This document shows, in pieces, positions 1 through 11,799 of a stretch of DNA of 64,000 bases (its first letter is position 1; each line of letters begins with the position of its first letter). The notes under the pieces were generated by a model that saw nothing but the letters and a program-made list of their open reading frames with translations, searched no databases and was not told the origin of the DNA. A program made the position numbers and the translations under genes. The stretch covers positions 761,511,148 to 761,575,147 of the forward strand of contig NC_081414.1 in assembly GCF_030272615.1 (NCBI RefSeq), read 5' to 3'. This DNA is from Cryptomeria japonica. Lineage: Eukaryota; Streptophyta; Pinopsida; Cupressales; Cupressaceae.

Positions 1-3000
1 AAGATAAATGATTTATGTGAAATAGATTCACCTAAGAGAAAGTAGATTCACATAAGGATAGGTGGATTTTCCTACAAATGAAGGGATAAGACTTAACAAA
101 AAGAGGACTTAGGATGATGACAAGGAGGATTCATTTAAGGATATGACATATTCACCTAGGGGATAGTGTATTCTCCCAAGAATATGGAAAAATTATTGAT
201 TGGTGGAATGACATACTAGATCAAGGAATGATACAAGGGTAGATTCACCTAAATATAGGGTAAATTCAGCTAAAAGGGTACCCATGAGATTGTGGTACTG
301 AGTACCTATCTATGGATGGTGTATTTGGATACAAGTATGATGAAACAAAGTCAAGATCTCTATTATAGGTCCAACATAATCTCTATTATTTGAGACACCA
401 TTTTATTAGCATATCCAATTAGGGTAATTTATGGGTTTAATTATGGATCATGTTGTCTATTTCCATGCACTATTGAACTTATTTGGATGTATTGTGATTA
501 TTTTAATTTTGAAGTTATAAATAAATTATGTTTGTACCTTAGAAAGGGTAACTCCAATTGATGTTTGGGCAGTTTATTTGAAAACTTATGGTGATTATTG
601 CCCTATGTTATGTAATGGAGTTATTTTTACACTAATTAATTAACTAGAAAAATGAATTTGTATTGTTGTACAAGTATGATGAAACCATGCTTGTGTGTTT
701 ACATGTTTGTGCATCCTATTGAGAACCAACCTCACTGTTGAGGAAGTCAATAAATGTGGTGTTAAGTAGAAGAATGGAAAACTCAAGAGGCTATGGTGAC
801 ATATTGTGGCATTAGTAGGGATTATCTCTATTGACCACACCTTTCAAAGATAGTATCCCCTAGTTCTCCTCATAGAATGGACCATTGGATGGCTCATAGT
901 GGTATCCTATCCTACATTTATCTTGATGGCATTGCCGATAGTTGGTATGTGGTTCTTGGTACGGGTTTCCTCTTACCCTATTATCTTATTTATATCTTTG
1001 TTCCAACATGTGGAGATTGATTTTTGTCATGCTATGATGATTTTCATGTTTGCATGTGTTTTGACATTATGCAAATAGATATGATGTCACACCATACTTA
1101 TGTTTTGATATAGTGTAGGTGATGGTTACATGTTGTTGATGGTAGCGATTTGGGTTCAAAGACACAATTCCACACACACACAAATATTTGAAGATGCATT
1201 TTATATTATTCCTTCTTAGTGGCGATTAGTGTTGGAAGATTTGCACACATGTAGAGAGGAACTCATGTTAGATACAATAGATTGTGTTTGATAACATATG
1301 AATGTGCCTCATGATGTATACATATAGCTTTGGTGTGTGACATGCATGCACATTTTTCCATAAGACACATTGCTATGTGGCATGTGCCCTATGCATGTCT
1401 TCTTTGTGAGGCACGTTGCTATGTGCAATGTGGCCCTAGGTGTGTCTTCTCTATGAGGTGTATTGCCATGATATGTTAGGATTTGTAGTGTGCAGGCCAC
1501 AAATACATGCATGAGGGACTATTATTATAGTCATGTTTTTTGGCCATGTAGCCTAGGCATGTCTTCTCCATTAGGTACATGGCCATGCCATGTGGGAGTT
1601 TTTGTGTTCATGCCACAAATGCACACACGAGGGACTATTATTGGAGTCATGATGAATCTTCACTCTATTTAGCCACAATTTCTAGTCGTATAGTTATGTA
1701 ATGTGCACTTTTAAGGATTATGAAGTTTCCTTCAATTATTGATGATCTCTCATCTTTGTTGCATGGGCCAACAATTTTATTTTATCTTGTCTGAATTAGT
1801 TTAATCACTATTGTGAGTTTTCTCTATTGTGTAGTTATTGTGGCTATGTTTGATTTGCTATTGGAATTGAACACATTTATTTGACTTATTATTGGTACTA
1901 TTTTTTCTTTCTTTCAATATTTATGATCTTTGGTAGTTTAGTGAAACTCTTGCTGTTTTTAAATGTTGCCTTCTTTGTTGTGATGTGATTCCTCACCAAG
2001 ATCGACGTAGATAACCTTGGATGAGTGTATATAAGGAATCAAACATTGGGAAAATTTGAGGATAGGGATAAGTGTTTGTTGTATGGTTAGCTACGATCCA
2101 CTTGTACATTCTTAGTGATTATTGATGGCTATGTCTTGGAGGCTAATCCCATTAAACAAACAAGGGGGAAGTCATACATAATCGTATGGATCCTCCCTAG
2201 TTGTGTGTGGATTCAAGACCATCATTTCATATGGTTCTTGGTTACTTTGTGAGACCATGGCATCCTCTTAGACCAATATGTGAGCCTTGTATTGTTATCC
2301 CTGCAATGTGGATGAATAAGTGTATGTTAAAATAAATGCTTTGCATGCCATATAGTTGCATATGAGTTGTTCACATCTTTAGATCATGATTTAGAATATG
2401 TGAATTATTTTATCCATGTGAAGTCGAATGATTGATTATGAAAATGTGTTATACATTGAAGCATAATCTGTAAGATGTTCTCTTCAAGAAATAATATTTA
2501 TGCTTTCATAGTGAAATGTTGATGAAATGGGGTCCTAGTCTAGGAAAGTAAACTACAAACTTATACATTCACCATTTCAAAACATTTTATTGGGGAATAG
2601 TCAATTTGGTTCAATTTAATTCCTCTAGGAGAGCCCAGCAATATGATTAATTGTTCCATTTTGATGTGATTGGATATGATTAGATATAATTTCATTGAAG
2701 ATGCAAGAACTAAGTAAAATTATGCAAAATTGACAAGATTAAGCATAAACAGGGAAATAATAAAGCAAAAAGCTAACATAGAGGTACATATTTGGAAATA
2801 AGACTCTAAAATGAACCTAATCAGTTACCTATAGGGAAAATGAGGTTAGAGATAATCTACCTATATGGAAAGTGGTTAAACTCTACCTCTAAGTGGATCA
2901 TCTTGAGCATTGTCAGTATATGGGCATTGATGGCATATTATATCTGGTTCTATCATTTTTGTGGGTGCAAAATTAACAAGGAAAAATAGTATTAGTGGGA

Positions 3001-3530
3001 TCATCAAAATGGTTTTGGCTTTGCATTTATGATAGCACATTGATCACACCTTACAAAAGGTTCCAATCTCATACATAGCATCCCAAAGTAAGGTCAATAA
3101 TGATGTAACTTAATGCTTAAACTGGAGTTTTGGGTAGTCATATACCCATGGCATAGGGTAGGGGTGACCTACAAACAATGTTAGTTCTAGATGCCTGTTT
3201 GCTTGGTGGATAAATTGTCAAAATTAGATCGATTGGCTACAGGCCTGCCATAAAGTTTCCAACTTATCACCAGTGAAAATACAAGAACCAAGGCTTAGAA
3301 TACTCAAAAATATCTCTCAGAAAATCTGCAACAGTCAAACTTTTAGTAAGAATTTGCAAACACAATGCTCAGAAATTCACACAATCAACTACATTAAATA
3401 CGTTCTCTATTAAGTTCAATGTTTTAAGATGAAAAAGAAGAGTTAAATGGTTTTGGTTTGATTTGCAATTTTTGTGAAGATTTTGCACTGATGTTTCCAT
3501 AGCCTGATTTTTTTGCCTGTGAAGGAAGAC
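1..3530. other. Unassigned AT-rich DNA, no gene recognised
   Basis: No reading frame here resembles a protein I know. Positions 1-280 hold several degenerate copies of a short motif like TAGATTCACCTAA. Positions 1380-1655 hold imperfect repeats: a block around GAGGGACTATTATT, preceded by GCCACAAAT, occurs near 1496 and again near 1612, about 116 bp apart. The composition resembles old retrotransposon sequence, but no LTR, primer-binding site or polyprotein motif could be fixed. Confidence 0.4.
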
Positions 3531-3531
3531 C

Positions 3532-3900
3532 ATGTTAGATAATATCAACAAAGAACAAAATAAGGAGACAATTGCTAGATTATGGTCTAAATTGAAAAGA
3601 AAAGGTGATGGGAAATGTTATTGTTCCTACAAAATTTGTAAGGGCTTAAAGACTAGAAGACTTCTAATCAAAATAGCTAAGAAACATTGTAGGCATCATG
3701 GTCACATTGAAGGGGGACATGATTATCATCCACTGGTAAGTTATTCATTATATTGTTTTAACAATTTATATACATAAGAAATCACTTGATAATGAGATCA
3801 TGATCATGGTTTATTTATGTTGATCATTTTTATATAGGTCGAGCACCCTAGGGAACATGATATGGACCAACACAACCTGAAGAATATGGTTTTTAAGGTA
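3532..3900 (+). pseudogene. Small Cys/His-rich reading frame, possible exon pair of a transposon-like gene
   Basis: From ATG 3532 an open frame encodes a basic peptide with a C-x-C-x4-C cluster (CYCSYKICKG), followed by HCRHHGH, EGG and YHPLV. The HPLV codons are followed by a good donor (gtaagt near 3736). An acceptor-like tatatag near 3836 leads into a frame reading EHPREHDMDQHNL. The spacing of Cys and His suggests a zinc-binding fold. I do not recognise the family. It could be a fragment of a DNA-transposon protein or of a host gene; nothing downstream continues it convincingly. Confidence 0.3.
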
Positions 3901-4239
3901 CCTTTGCATTGGAAAGCTTGGGTGGATTTCTTGTTCTTTGTTGTAGCAACATTGTCTTTTGCAATGTAACCACACCTACCGTATTTACTTAGCTTTGTAG
4001 TTCATTCCCACTTAACTCACCTACCATGTCTTCTAAAATTTTCCTTATGTGTGGCATTTGACTTTCAAAGGATAGATTTTAAATGACTATAGTTGTATAA
4101 TCTTTATTCAAAGATTTCCCCTCACTGGCATTGTAACTTTAATGAATATTTTATGTTTCTTTATTAACATTTGCTAGGCATACGAATATAGGACAACCTT
4201 TAAATTTATTTTTTGGTAAGTATGAAAAGACCCATGTAG

Positions 4240-4548
4240 AAGACTCCAGAACATTATTTCAGCAACAACAATATTATAGCTAGAAAAAACAGAGTCAAGT
4301 TTTTGGGGATGAATTTAAGGGAGAAATAGAGGTAGATTATTGCTGCAGTAACATTAGCAAGAACAAAGGTTTATGTTTTATTTTGGTTGTATGTTTTGAA
4401 ATATAAAAGCAGATCTGTTTTGTATCTTAATCTTATATGTTTTTAAATATACCAATATATGCAATATTACAAAACAAGTTTACATTCATCTCTGTTTTAT
4501 ATATTCTCTATTTTTATTTCTTTCATCCTATGCCTCACTTCATCACGT
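4240..4548 (+). repeat. Likely 5' LTR (3' part) of the copia element
   Basis: This stretch precedes a primer-binding-site-like sequence and ends in tcatca. It contains a TATA-like gaaatataaaagc near 4395, about 150 bp before the end, which fits a promoter with R-U5 behind it. The start cannot be fixed because the 3' LTR needed for comparison is missing. Confidence 0.4.
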
Positions 4549-4550
4549 GG

Positions 4551-4563
4551 TATTAAAGACTAA
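4551..4563 (+). other. Degenerate tRNA-iMet primer-binding site
   Basis: TGGTATTAAAGAC resembles the plant copia PBS TGGTATCAGAGC with substitutions. It lies about 80 bp upstream of the gag ATG, the expected place, and sets the 5' boundary of the internal region. Confidence 0.55.
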
Positions 4564-4644
4564 GGTTAGTGAGTTGAAGGTTATTGAGTGAAGTTTTTTG
4601 AGAAAGTTTTTTCAAAGAGATAGAAGGGTTTTTCATAGTCTACA

Positions 4645-6703
4645 ATGGTAGCTCCAAGCCCAAGTTTGACAAATCCACAAATCCCACAGTTTAATGGGAA
4701 AAATTATGACTACTGGGCAATCACAATGAAGGCATTTTTTTGTGCACAAGATTTATGGGAGTTTGTTGAAAATGGCTACCAAGAACCAATAGATGCAACA
4801 ACATATAATGCATTAACTCAAGCAGAGAAAGACATATTGAAGGAAAATAAAAAGAAAGATTCAAAATCCCTCTTCTTCATCTTCAAAGGAGTGAATGAAA
4901 ACATTTTTCCAAGGATTCAAGAAGCAAAAAACTCCAAGCAAGCATGGGATATTCTTCAAGCAACCTATCAAGGAGTGGAAAAGGTAAAAATAGCTCAGTT
5001 GCAAATGTTAAGAAGGTACTTTGAGACCATCTACATGAAAGAATCAGATACAATAGACCTATTTTTCACTCAAATTATTGGATTGGTAAACCAAATTAGA
5101 TCTTATGGTGCAAAACTTGAAGAGAGGAGAGTGGTTGAAAAGATTTTGAGAAGTTTGACTATAAGATTTGAATCAATTATGGTGGCCATAGAAGAGACCA
5201 TGAATCTTTCACAATTTTCAGTTGATGAGCTTCATGCATCACTCATTTCTCATGAGAATAGGATGAGTAGGTCAAAAATTTCAAATTTGGAGCATTCATT
5301 CAGGACACAAGTTTCAATCAGCCATGGTAGAGGCAGGGGAAGAACAAATTTCAGACGTAGAGAAAGAAATTCATATAGAGGTGGAATACGCAACCCATCA
5401 AATTCAAGTGGAAGAGGTAGCATCCCATCAAGCTCAAGTGGAAGAGGCAACTATCAAACATCAACTCAAAATCAGCCCCAAAGCCAATGGTATGACAAAT
5501 CCTTAGTTCAATGTCATTATTGCAAGAAATTTGGGCATTAGATAGATGAATGTAGAAAGAAGAAATATGATTCTAGAAAACAAAATGAAAATGTCACCAA
5601 AGAAAACCAAACTCAGGATAGCATATTCATAGCTTGCAATGTTGCACAAGAAAGTGAGAAAGATATATGGTTTTTAGACTCAGGCTGTAGATATCATATG
5701 ACTAGAAATTTGGAAATGTTTTCTAGTTTGGATGAGAGTGTAAAATCAGGTGTAACATTGGGGAATGAAAAAAAAGTTTCAGTTATGGGTAAAGGAAGTG
5801 TCTACATTCTAACCAAAAAAGGGAGAAAAAGTATATTTCAGATGTGTATTTTGTTCGTGGGCTGAAACATAACTTAATGAGTATAGGGCAACTCATTCAA
5901 AAGGGGTATAGGGTCTTTTTCAAGAACAAAGAATGCACAATTTTAGAGAAATTTCCAAGTAATCAACTTATTGCAAAGGTCCAAATGACAAACAATAGAA
6001 TGTTTACCTTAAGGATAAAACCAGATTTGAAGGTAGAGTTTGCTTAAGAACATAACTCAATGAATTGACAAGTGCATGAAGAAAAAGTTGCAGTAGTCCC
6101 CCAAGTAATTTATCAAGTTGAAATTATAGATAAAAATTGGATATGGCATCTAATATTTGGGCACCTAAACTTTGGAAGTTTAAATTTATTACACAAGAAG
6201 AGAATGGTGAAAGGGTTGCCACTAATAGAAAAGCCGGATAAAGTATGTGAAGGATGCATTTTGTGTAAACAACATAGAGAATTTTTTCCAGCTAGAAAGT
6301 CAATTCGTGCAAACAAGCCATTGGAGATTGTTCACTCAGATTTGTGTGGGCCAATGCAAATACCCTCTATTGGTGGAAGCTACTATTTCTTAACATTGAT
6401 TGATGATTTCATAAGAAAGATATGGGTGTACTTTCTAAAACATAAGCATGAGGTGTTTGATTATTTCTATCAATTCAAGGCGCATGTTGAGAAACAAAGT
6501 GGGCACCACATCAAAGCATTAAGAATAGATAGATGTGGTGAATGCATTTCAAATGAATTCATAAGATTTTGCAAAGACCATGGAATCCATGAAAAATTCA
6601 CTACAAGGTAGTCCCCTCAACAAAATGGAGTAGCTGAAATAAAAAATAGAACAATAATGGAAATGGCAAGAAGTATGTTGAAGGTAACACATTTGTCAAA
6701 TGA
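4645..6703 (+). pseudogene. Ty1/copia polyprotein relic: gag, protease, integrase
   Basis: The gag begins at ATG 4645 with the DUF4219/UBN2-type start (NGKNYDYWAITMKAF) and runs 298 codons. It ends at a TAG inside the zinc knuckle (CHYCKKFGH, stop, then IDEC). The frame continues to the protease motif WFLDSGCRYHM. A frameshift near 5840 leads to a GAG-pre-integrase segment (IWHLIFGHLNFGSL...CEGCILCKQ). The integrase core follows with HSDLCGPM, LTLIDDF and SPQQNGVAE, which carry the D, D and E residues. Further stops lie near 6045, 6057 and 6609. The sequence breaks at about 6703, so reverse transcriptase, RNase H and the 3' LTR are absent. It is a dead, 3'-truncated copy. Confidence 0.9.
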
Positions 6704-6706
6704 GTA

Positions 6707-7069
6707 ATGTCCACCGTGGATAGTTACAGAGGTGTCAAGGATCAGCACAGTCATGATAATGATGAACATTCGGGCGAAAGCTTCAGCCGGCTGATGCAGC
6801 GCGTCCATTCATTAGAAGATCTGCTTAGGAAATTGCGGTGGGAAAGAAGTGCAGAGACAAAAGAAGAAATGGCGCATTCACATTTACAGTCAGATGGGTT
6901 TCGGGTGCCTCTTCATTACCCTAACTATTCTAAGGCGGACTACGAATCTATGGAGGAATGGAGGCTTGACTTTTTATTTCATTACTATGGCTTGGATGTC
7001 ACGGGTGATGTGGAATACAAGAGAAATTATGCAATTGGTGCCTTTCTCTGGCCCGATCAGTGCACCTGA
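6707..7069 (+). CDS. DUF7722 domain protein (120 aa or terminal exon)
   Basis: This frame is open for 120 codons and has richer, gene-like base composition than its surroundings. Residues about 65-118 match the plant DUF7722 pattern: PLHYPNYSKADYESMEEW, LDFLFHYYGLDV, then YKRNYAIGAFLWPDQ near the C-terminus. DUF7722 proteins are small plant proteins of unknown function. The first part (MSTVDSYRG...) is family-specific or may be mis-started. A possible splice acceptor (gttacag near 6728) would make this the last exon, with the copia debris in the upstream intron or promoter. AATAAA lies at about 7089, 20 bp past the stop, and fits a poly(A) signal. It is the only intact host-like coding sequence I trust here. 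Confidence 0.75.
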   Translation: MSTVDSYRGVKDQHSHDNDEHSGESFSRLMQRVHSLEDLLRKLRWERSAETKEEMAHSHLQSDGFRVPLHYPNYSKADYESMEEWRLDFLFHYYGLDVTGDVEYKRNYAIGAFLWPDQCT

Positions 7070-7467
7070 GATTTTATTACAGCCTGTGTAATAAATTTTC
7101 AGTTTTCAAGTGTGTTTCTGGTTTATGGTTGATGGTTTATGTTTTAATGGTAATGGGAGATATACATTGTAAGGTCTTTGTAACAGTTGGTTTATTTAAT
7201 ATCTTTTGATGTGTTTGATTTATGATTTCTGCTTCACCATTGTTGATTTGAGTTTTCAAAAATTATTGGAGTCAATGATATTTTCATTTAGTATCAAAAT
7301 GTTTCTCAAAGAAGTTTAATATTTTGTCATTTTTGTGAAGTTTGATATATCTCTCTATATATGGCATATGGAAACATTTTGATTAGAATGTGAAGAATTT
7401 TTTTCATCAATCTATAATTTATCCCCAATGAAGATAATAAAAAAAAATTAAAATTACTTGATATGAA

Positions 7468-7600
7468 TCCTCTTTCCATTCTTTTTTTTCAATGTTTCTG
7501 TATGCACTGAAACTTCGGCCATAACTTTTGGGTCTCCTCTTTCCATTCTTTTTTTTCAATGTTTTTGTATGCACTGAAACTTCGGCCATAACTTTTGGGT
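7468..7600. repeat. 67-bp tandem duplication
   Basis: Two adjacent copies begin at 7468 and 7535 (tcctctttccattc...) and both end in ataacttttgggt. They differ by about one base, so the duplication is recent compared with the transposon relics around it. Confidence 0.9.
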
Positions 7601-8296
7601 TATAGAATGTTAGAATTGAGGAACAACTTTTGATAGACCTTCCCCATCTTATGGAAGGCCAAGAGTCACAACTTAGAATTCCACTTCAGATGTCCCTATT
7701 GGGAATTGAACTTGGGTCTCCACAGTGAGAACTCAGTGATCGATAATTGACACTCTTATTGATATTCTTGAATTCAATTTTAAAATTGAAATTCATGCAT
7801 TTTTAAAATTGAAATTCATGAATAGAGGAAATTGTTTTAAAAAGTAATAAGTAAACTCAATTTGCAATTTAATTGTTCATCGTTGGTTATAGGTAAACTT
7901 CATAAGATGGGTGGTTGAAACATCATAGAGGCTTAGGATGGACGTATGATCAACTGGGGAGAAGTCTTTGTAGTTGATTTATGATTTGGGTAGTTGATGA
8001 TGACGAGATTTATTGTGTTTATTTATACGCCTATCTATTTCCTTCACTCCTTTCCCATATTTAAGCTAAGTCCCATATTTAAGCTAACTACTTATTTTAA
8101 AATGTGTTTGTGGTAATGGTATTTATAGATTGAGTCTTAGGTTTGCAAGTGTAAAGGTGGTAAGTTCGCAACATACTATGTTCTTTCTATTTGTTTTTTT
8201 TTAAATAATATTTAAAATGTTTTATTTATCATCTTGTTTAAATAGGTCAAGATAAATTGGAGTTTAAAATCAGAATAATAGATTTTAGAAATATTT

Positions 8297-8784
8297 TATT
8301 AATGGTTAATTTTTTAAGATTGTATTTGAAAATTTTTAGTTATTTTTTTAATTAAGACAATAAATAATTGATAAATTATGAAAGAAAAATTTAAACAAGT
8401 TTGAATAAAAATAATAAATGATAAGATATAAATTACAAGAGCAAATTTAGAATCATAAATATGTATATAGAAAGAAAATTAAAGATGTTATAAATAAGTA
8501 AAGAGTTATAAGTGTTTTGTTTAGATAAAGTCGGATATATTATTAATGGTTAATTTTTTAAGATTGTATTTGAAAATTTTTAGTTATTTTTTTAATTAAA
8601 ACAATAAATAATTGATAAATTATGGAAGAAAAATTTAAACAAGTTTGAATAAAAATAATAAACGATAAGATATAAATTACAAGAACAAATTTAGAATCAT
8701 AAATATGTATATAGAAAGAAAATTAAAGATGTTATAAATAAGTAAAGAGTTATAAGTGTTTTGTTTAGATAAAGTGGGATATAG
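8297..8784. repeat. 244-bp tandem duplication
   Basis: Copies start at 8297 and 8541 (tattaatggttaattttt...) and end in gggatat-type sequence. They differ at only a few positions. The content is AT-rich and non-coding. Confidence 0.92.
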
Positions 8785-9399
8785 CTCAAACCCTTACACA
8801 ATTACTATAGGATAGAGAACATGGGTCTCATCAGGAGTGAAATACCCAACATGAAGATCAATTGACATAAAAAGAACCATTACCACCGGAAGACCAATAA
8901 AAAACAATAGAACAGTAAACCAACATTTACTAGAACATTTACTTTATTTTATTAAAGAGTATTAAATGAATCAAATTTATGTCATAATATATAGACCACT
9001 GCATGTTTGTGAATAGATTTTCAATATCTGTGATTGTTATTAATTTAGTTTGTTAAGATGTTTGACCTATGAGAACCCTCTCATCTATCAAGTGAACAAG
9101 TTTCTGAACAAATATACATAAATAAATATCATCTTAATAGATTCAAACATTTAGAAATAAAGAGAAACAACTTTTGAACACATTTCTCTTTTGAACACAT
9201 TTTACTTATATCTATTATGTATTATGTATTAGGTATTAGGTATTAGGTTTACGACAATTGAAATTTATCCCAAAAGGACTAAAAATCAGTCTTCAAAATT
9301 TTTCCCTATTTCAAATTTTGGAAATATTCAGTAAACATTAACATCACTCTTTCCACAAATTAATTTTAAAAAAATCGAATATACTACCTAATAGCTGTG

Positions 9400-9570
9400 T
9401 TTATTTCAAAACAAGCACCGCAAGTTTCAAAGTTAACGTATGTCACACGCAAAGCTCATCACGATTACCTCGTGGCATCGTGTTCTTCGCCCAATACGCA
9501 GGTGCCACGTGGTCGCGGTATAGTAGAGCAGGCTTATTTAAGGACTCTTGGGATTCGTGCCAATGAAGAC
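9400..9570 (+). promoter_or_regulatory. Promoter-like segment with G-box and TATA
   Basis: The segment is GC- and CG-richer than its flanks. It contains a perfect G-box core (GCCACGTGGT near 9504) and, about 30 bp on, a TATA-like TTATTTAAGGA near 9535. G-boxes bind plant bZIP and bHLH factors. The spacing fits a start of transcription near 9565-9575. It could be a host promoter or part of an old LTR. Confidence 0.4.
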
Positions 9571-9639
9571 GTGGACAAAACTCTGGAGAAGGGCGGCTTT
9601 TTACAAACTTCTTTCACAGACAAGAGAATATAGCCATTC

Positions 9640-10187
9640 AAAAATGTCTTGTGGCTTGCTATTCCATTGCTTATGGTGGTATTTTGGACGATCAAAACTT
9701 TTATACATATTTTTAAGACTTTTTAGTCTGTTATCATTTATGGTAATTTTTTCTGCAACTTAATCTAATAATTGTTAGTTGATTTTTCTATTGTGGCGAT
9801 TAGGAGGATTTGGGTTGTATTTGTTGGGAATGAGCAGAAAAACATTTATAAACAAGCAGGAACAAATACCGCTGGTGATACTCCAGACACTGGATTTCTT
9901 TGTTTTTTGTCACTTCCGTTTGCATTCTTGTGTTCCTTACCCTCAGAAAGGTAATATGTCATTATTCCATGGTAACTCTTCTGCCCACTGAATTTGAACA
10001 AATTGCAGTATTTAACTTGATCATACGCGAACGTCTATCCAGCAAAAGGAGGAGACACAAAACTATTCATTATAAGTTGCCTTTTAGTTTACTGGATAAC
10101 GACGGGGAACTATTTGTGGATGGGTATGAATTCAACAGATGTTCACAGGTGCTGATCGTTGATTACAAGCTAACTTATGTGTCTTAA
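9640..10187 (+). pseudogene. Possible exons of an unrecognised gene
   Basis: Downstream of the promoter-like segment, a frame from 9779 reads through a Cys/Phe-rich stretch to a donor-like CAGAAAG-gtaatatg near 9949. After an acceptor-like aaattgcag at about 10009, an open frame ends at 10187 with LIIRERLSSKRRRHK, LDNDGELFVDGYEF and VDYKLTYVS. Two copies of cttaataaaggatttatttt follow (about 10183 and 10232) and provide AATAAA signals. I do not recognise the product; it may be a small host gene, a fragment, or chance. Confidence 0.25.
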
Positions 10188-10239
10188 TAAAGGATTTATT
10201 TTGTAACTTGATATGATAATATCCAAGTTATAAGGTCTT

Positions 10240-11780
10240 AATAAAGGATTTATTTTGTTTTATTTATATTACATTAAATATTTATTTGATCAAGTAATCA
10301 AATTTTAAAACGATAATTGAATTCTTTATTGTATAAATGTCTAAAAAATGTAAGAGTTAAATTCATAGAATTGATTACGTGTGTGAAAGTTCATATGTAT
10401 TACATCACACTTGAAAAGGAAAGAAAACAAAAGTAATATTGCAAAGTGCACACACTTGATCATTTAGTATCATATTTTGAAAAATAACAAGCCGTGCAAT
10501 ATATGTAATGTTAACAATGAATAGAATTCAGACATGCACAAGTGAAAAAAAAATGTGTATAGATGAATACATTGCATCTTCTACATGAAGTAATTTATAT
10601 TTTCTATTTATCTTGCTAAATAAAATAATATCAAATTTGAATATGCAATGTCAAGTCACCTAATTTTTTTTATATTTTTTATGTTGCATCCTCTCCATAA
10701 ACTAGGGAACCACTATAATTCTTTTATTCTCTTTAATTTTTCATATTAGAATGAATTAAAATGAAGATACAATTTTAAATATTTATATCTCTTTTTAACT
10801 TTATATGTTTTATTTTAATTCAATTAGAAAAAAAAAATCTTTTTTTTTTTTAAACAAAAGGATTTTGGGATCCCTTTGGCACTAATAAAAAACAACTCTA
10901 ACATTTTGGGTTGTGGACCATGTGGAAGGACCATCATAAAATAGAAAATCAATTCCCTAAATTAAAGTTATAGTGTAAAAGTGAAGAATAAAAAATATCA
11001 ATTTTAAAACTAATTTCAAAACACTAAGCAAAAGTATTTGGACTATTTAGGTTGAGAGGAAAGTAGGAACATACTTAAATTCACAAGTAGATAGTTTATA
11101 TGGTTTAGAGTTAGAATATGATTTAACTAGGATTATAATGTAATATGTTTAATTATTATTTGATTGAATTAAAAATAATAATTTTAATCTTTAATTTTTT
11201 TTATAGTAAAAATAGAATTTAAATGCATAATAAAGAGAAATATTAAGATTTTGGAAGTTAGCTAGAAATACATCATGTTCATAAACATCTTGATATATGT
11301 ATTTAATAAGATTGATTCATGTAGTTTAAATCCATTTAATCATACTCCCCTGTATGCTCCATCTAGCAGAGACAAAGGAATAGATTTACAAACACAAATA
11401 GATGACAATAATAATTAAAAAAATAAAAAATAAAATAACAACTCACTTATCTATGGACTAATACAACTCATTCATTGAAATTTATGCTATTTCAATACTA
11501 AATAATTTCTATTTGGGAATGGAGACAAATATAAACATATAATTAATGGGTATATGCATGAAGTTGTGGTACCAAAAAGGTGCCACACTTCAAAAAAAAT
11601 GAAAAATGGGCATAAGGCGCATGCACTATAGGGCGTGCACTTTATGTGCATTTTAAACTTCAAAAAAACCCTGCTCCGCATTTTGGATGCATTCTGCATT
11701 CCAAACCTGCATTTTGGTGATTTTGGGTGCCATTTTCTCGTGCTAGCCCTTTGTAAAAGCTTGAAATTGGGCACCAAGTT
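10240..11780. other. AT-rich intergenic DNA
   Basis: No gene or transposon motif recognised. The last 250 bases become more mixed in composition (gcgcatgcac..., cattttggatgcattctgcattcc) and may be the promoter of the multi-exon gene that follows. Confidence 0.5.
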
Positions 11781-11799
11781 GTCCATCTCTCATCAAAAT

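Larger units (their letters stand above)
7095..9390. other. AT-rich spacer with local duplications
   Basis: No gene recognised. Apart from the two tandem duplications listed separately, the stretch is low-complexity AT-rich DNA. A small run of tattaggtat repeats lies near 9220-9245. Confidence 0.6.

Noticed and set aside
11487-11786. 99-codon minus-strand frame
   Set aside because: No domain, AT-rich context and overlap with the presumed 5' region of the plus-strand multi-exon gene.
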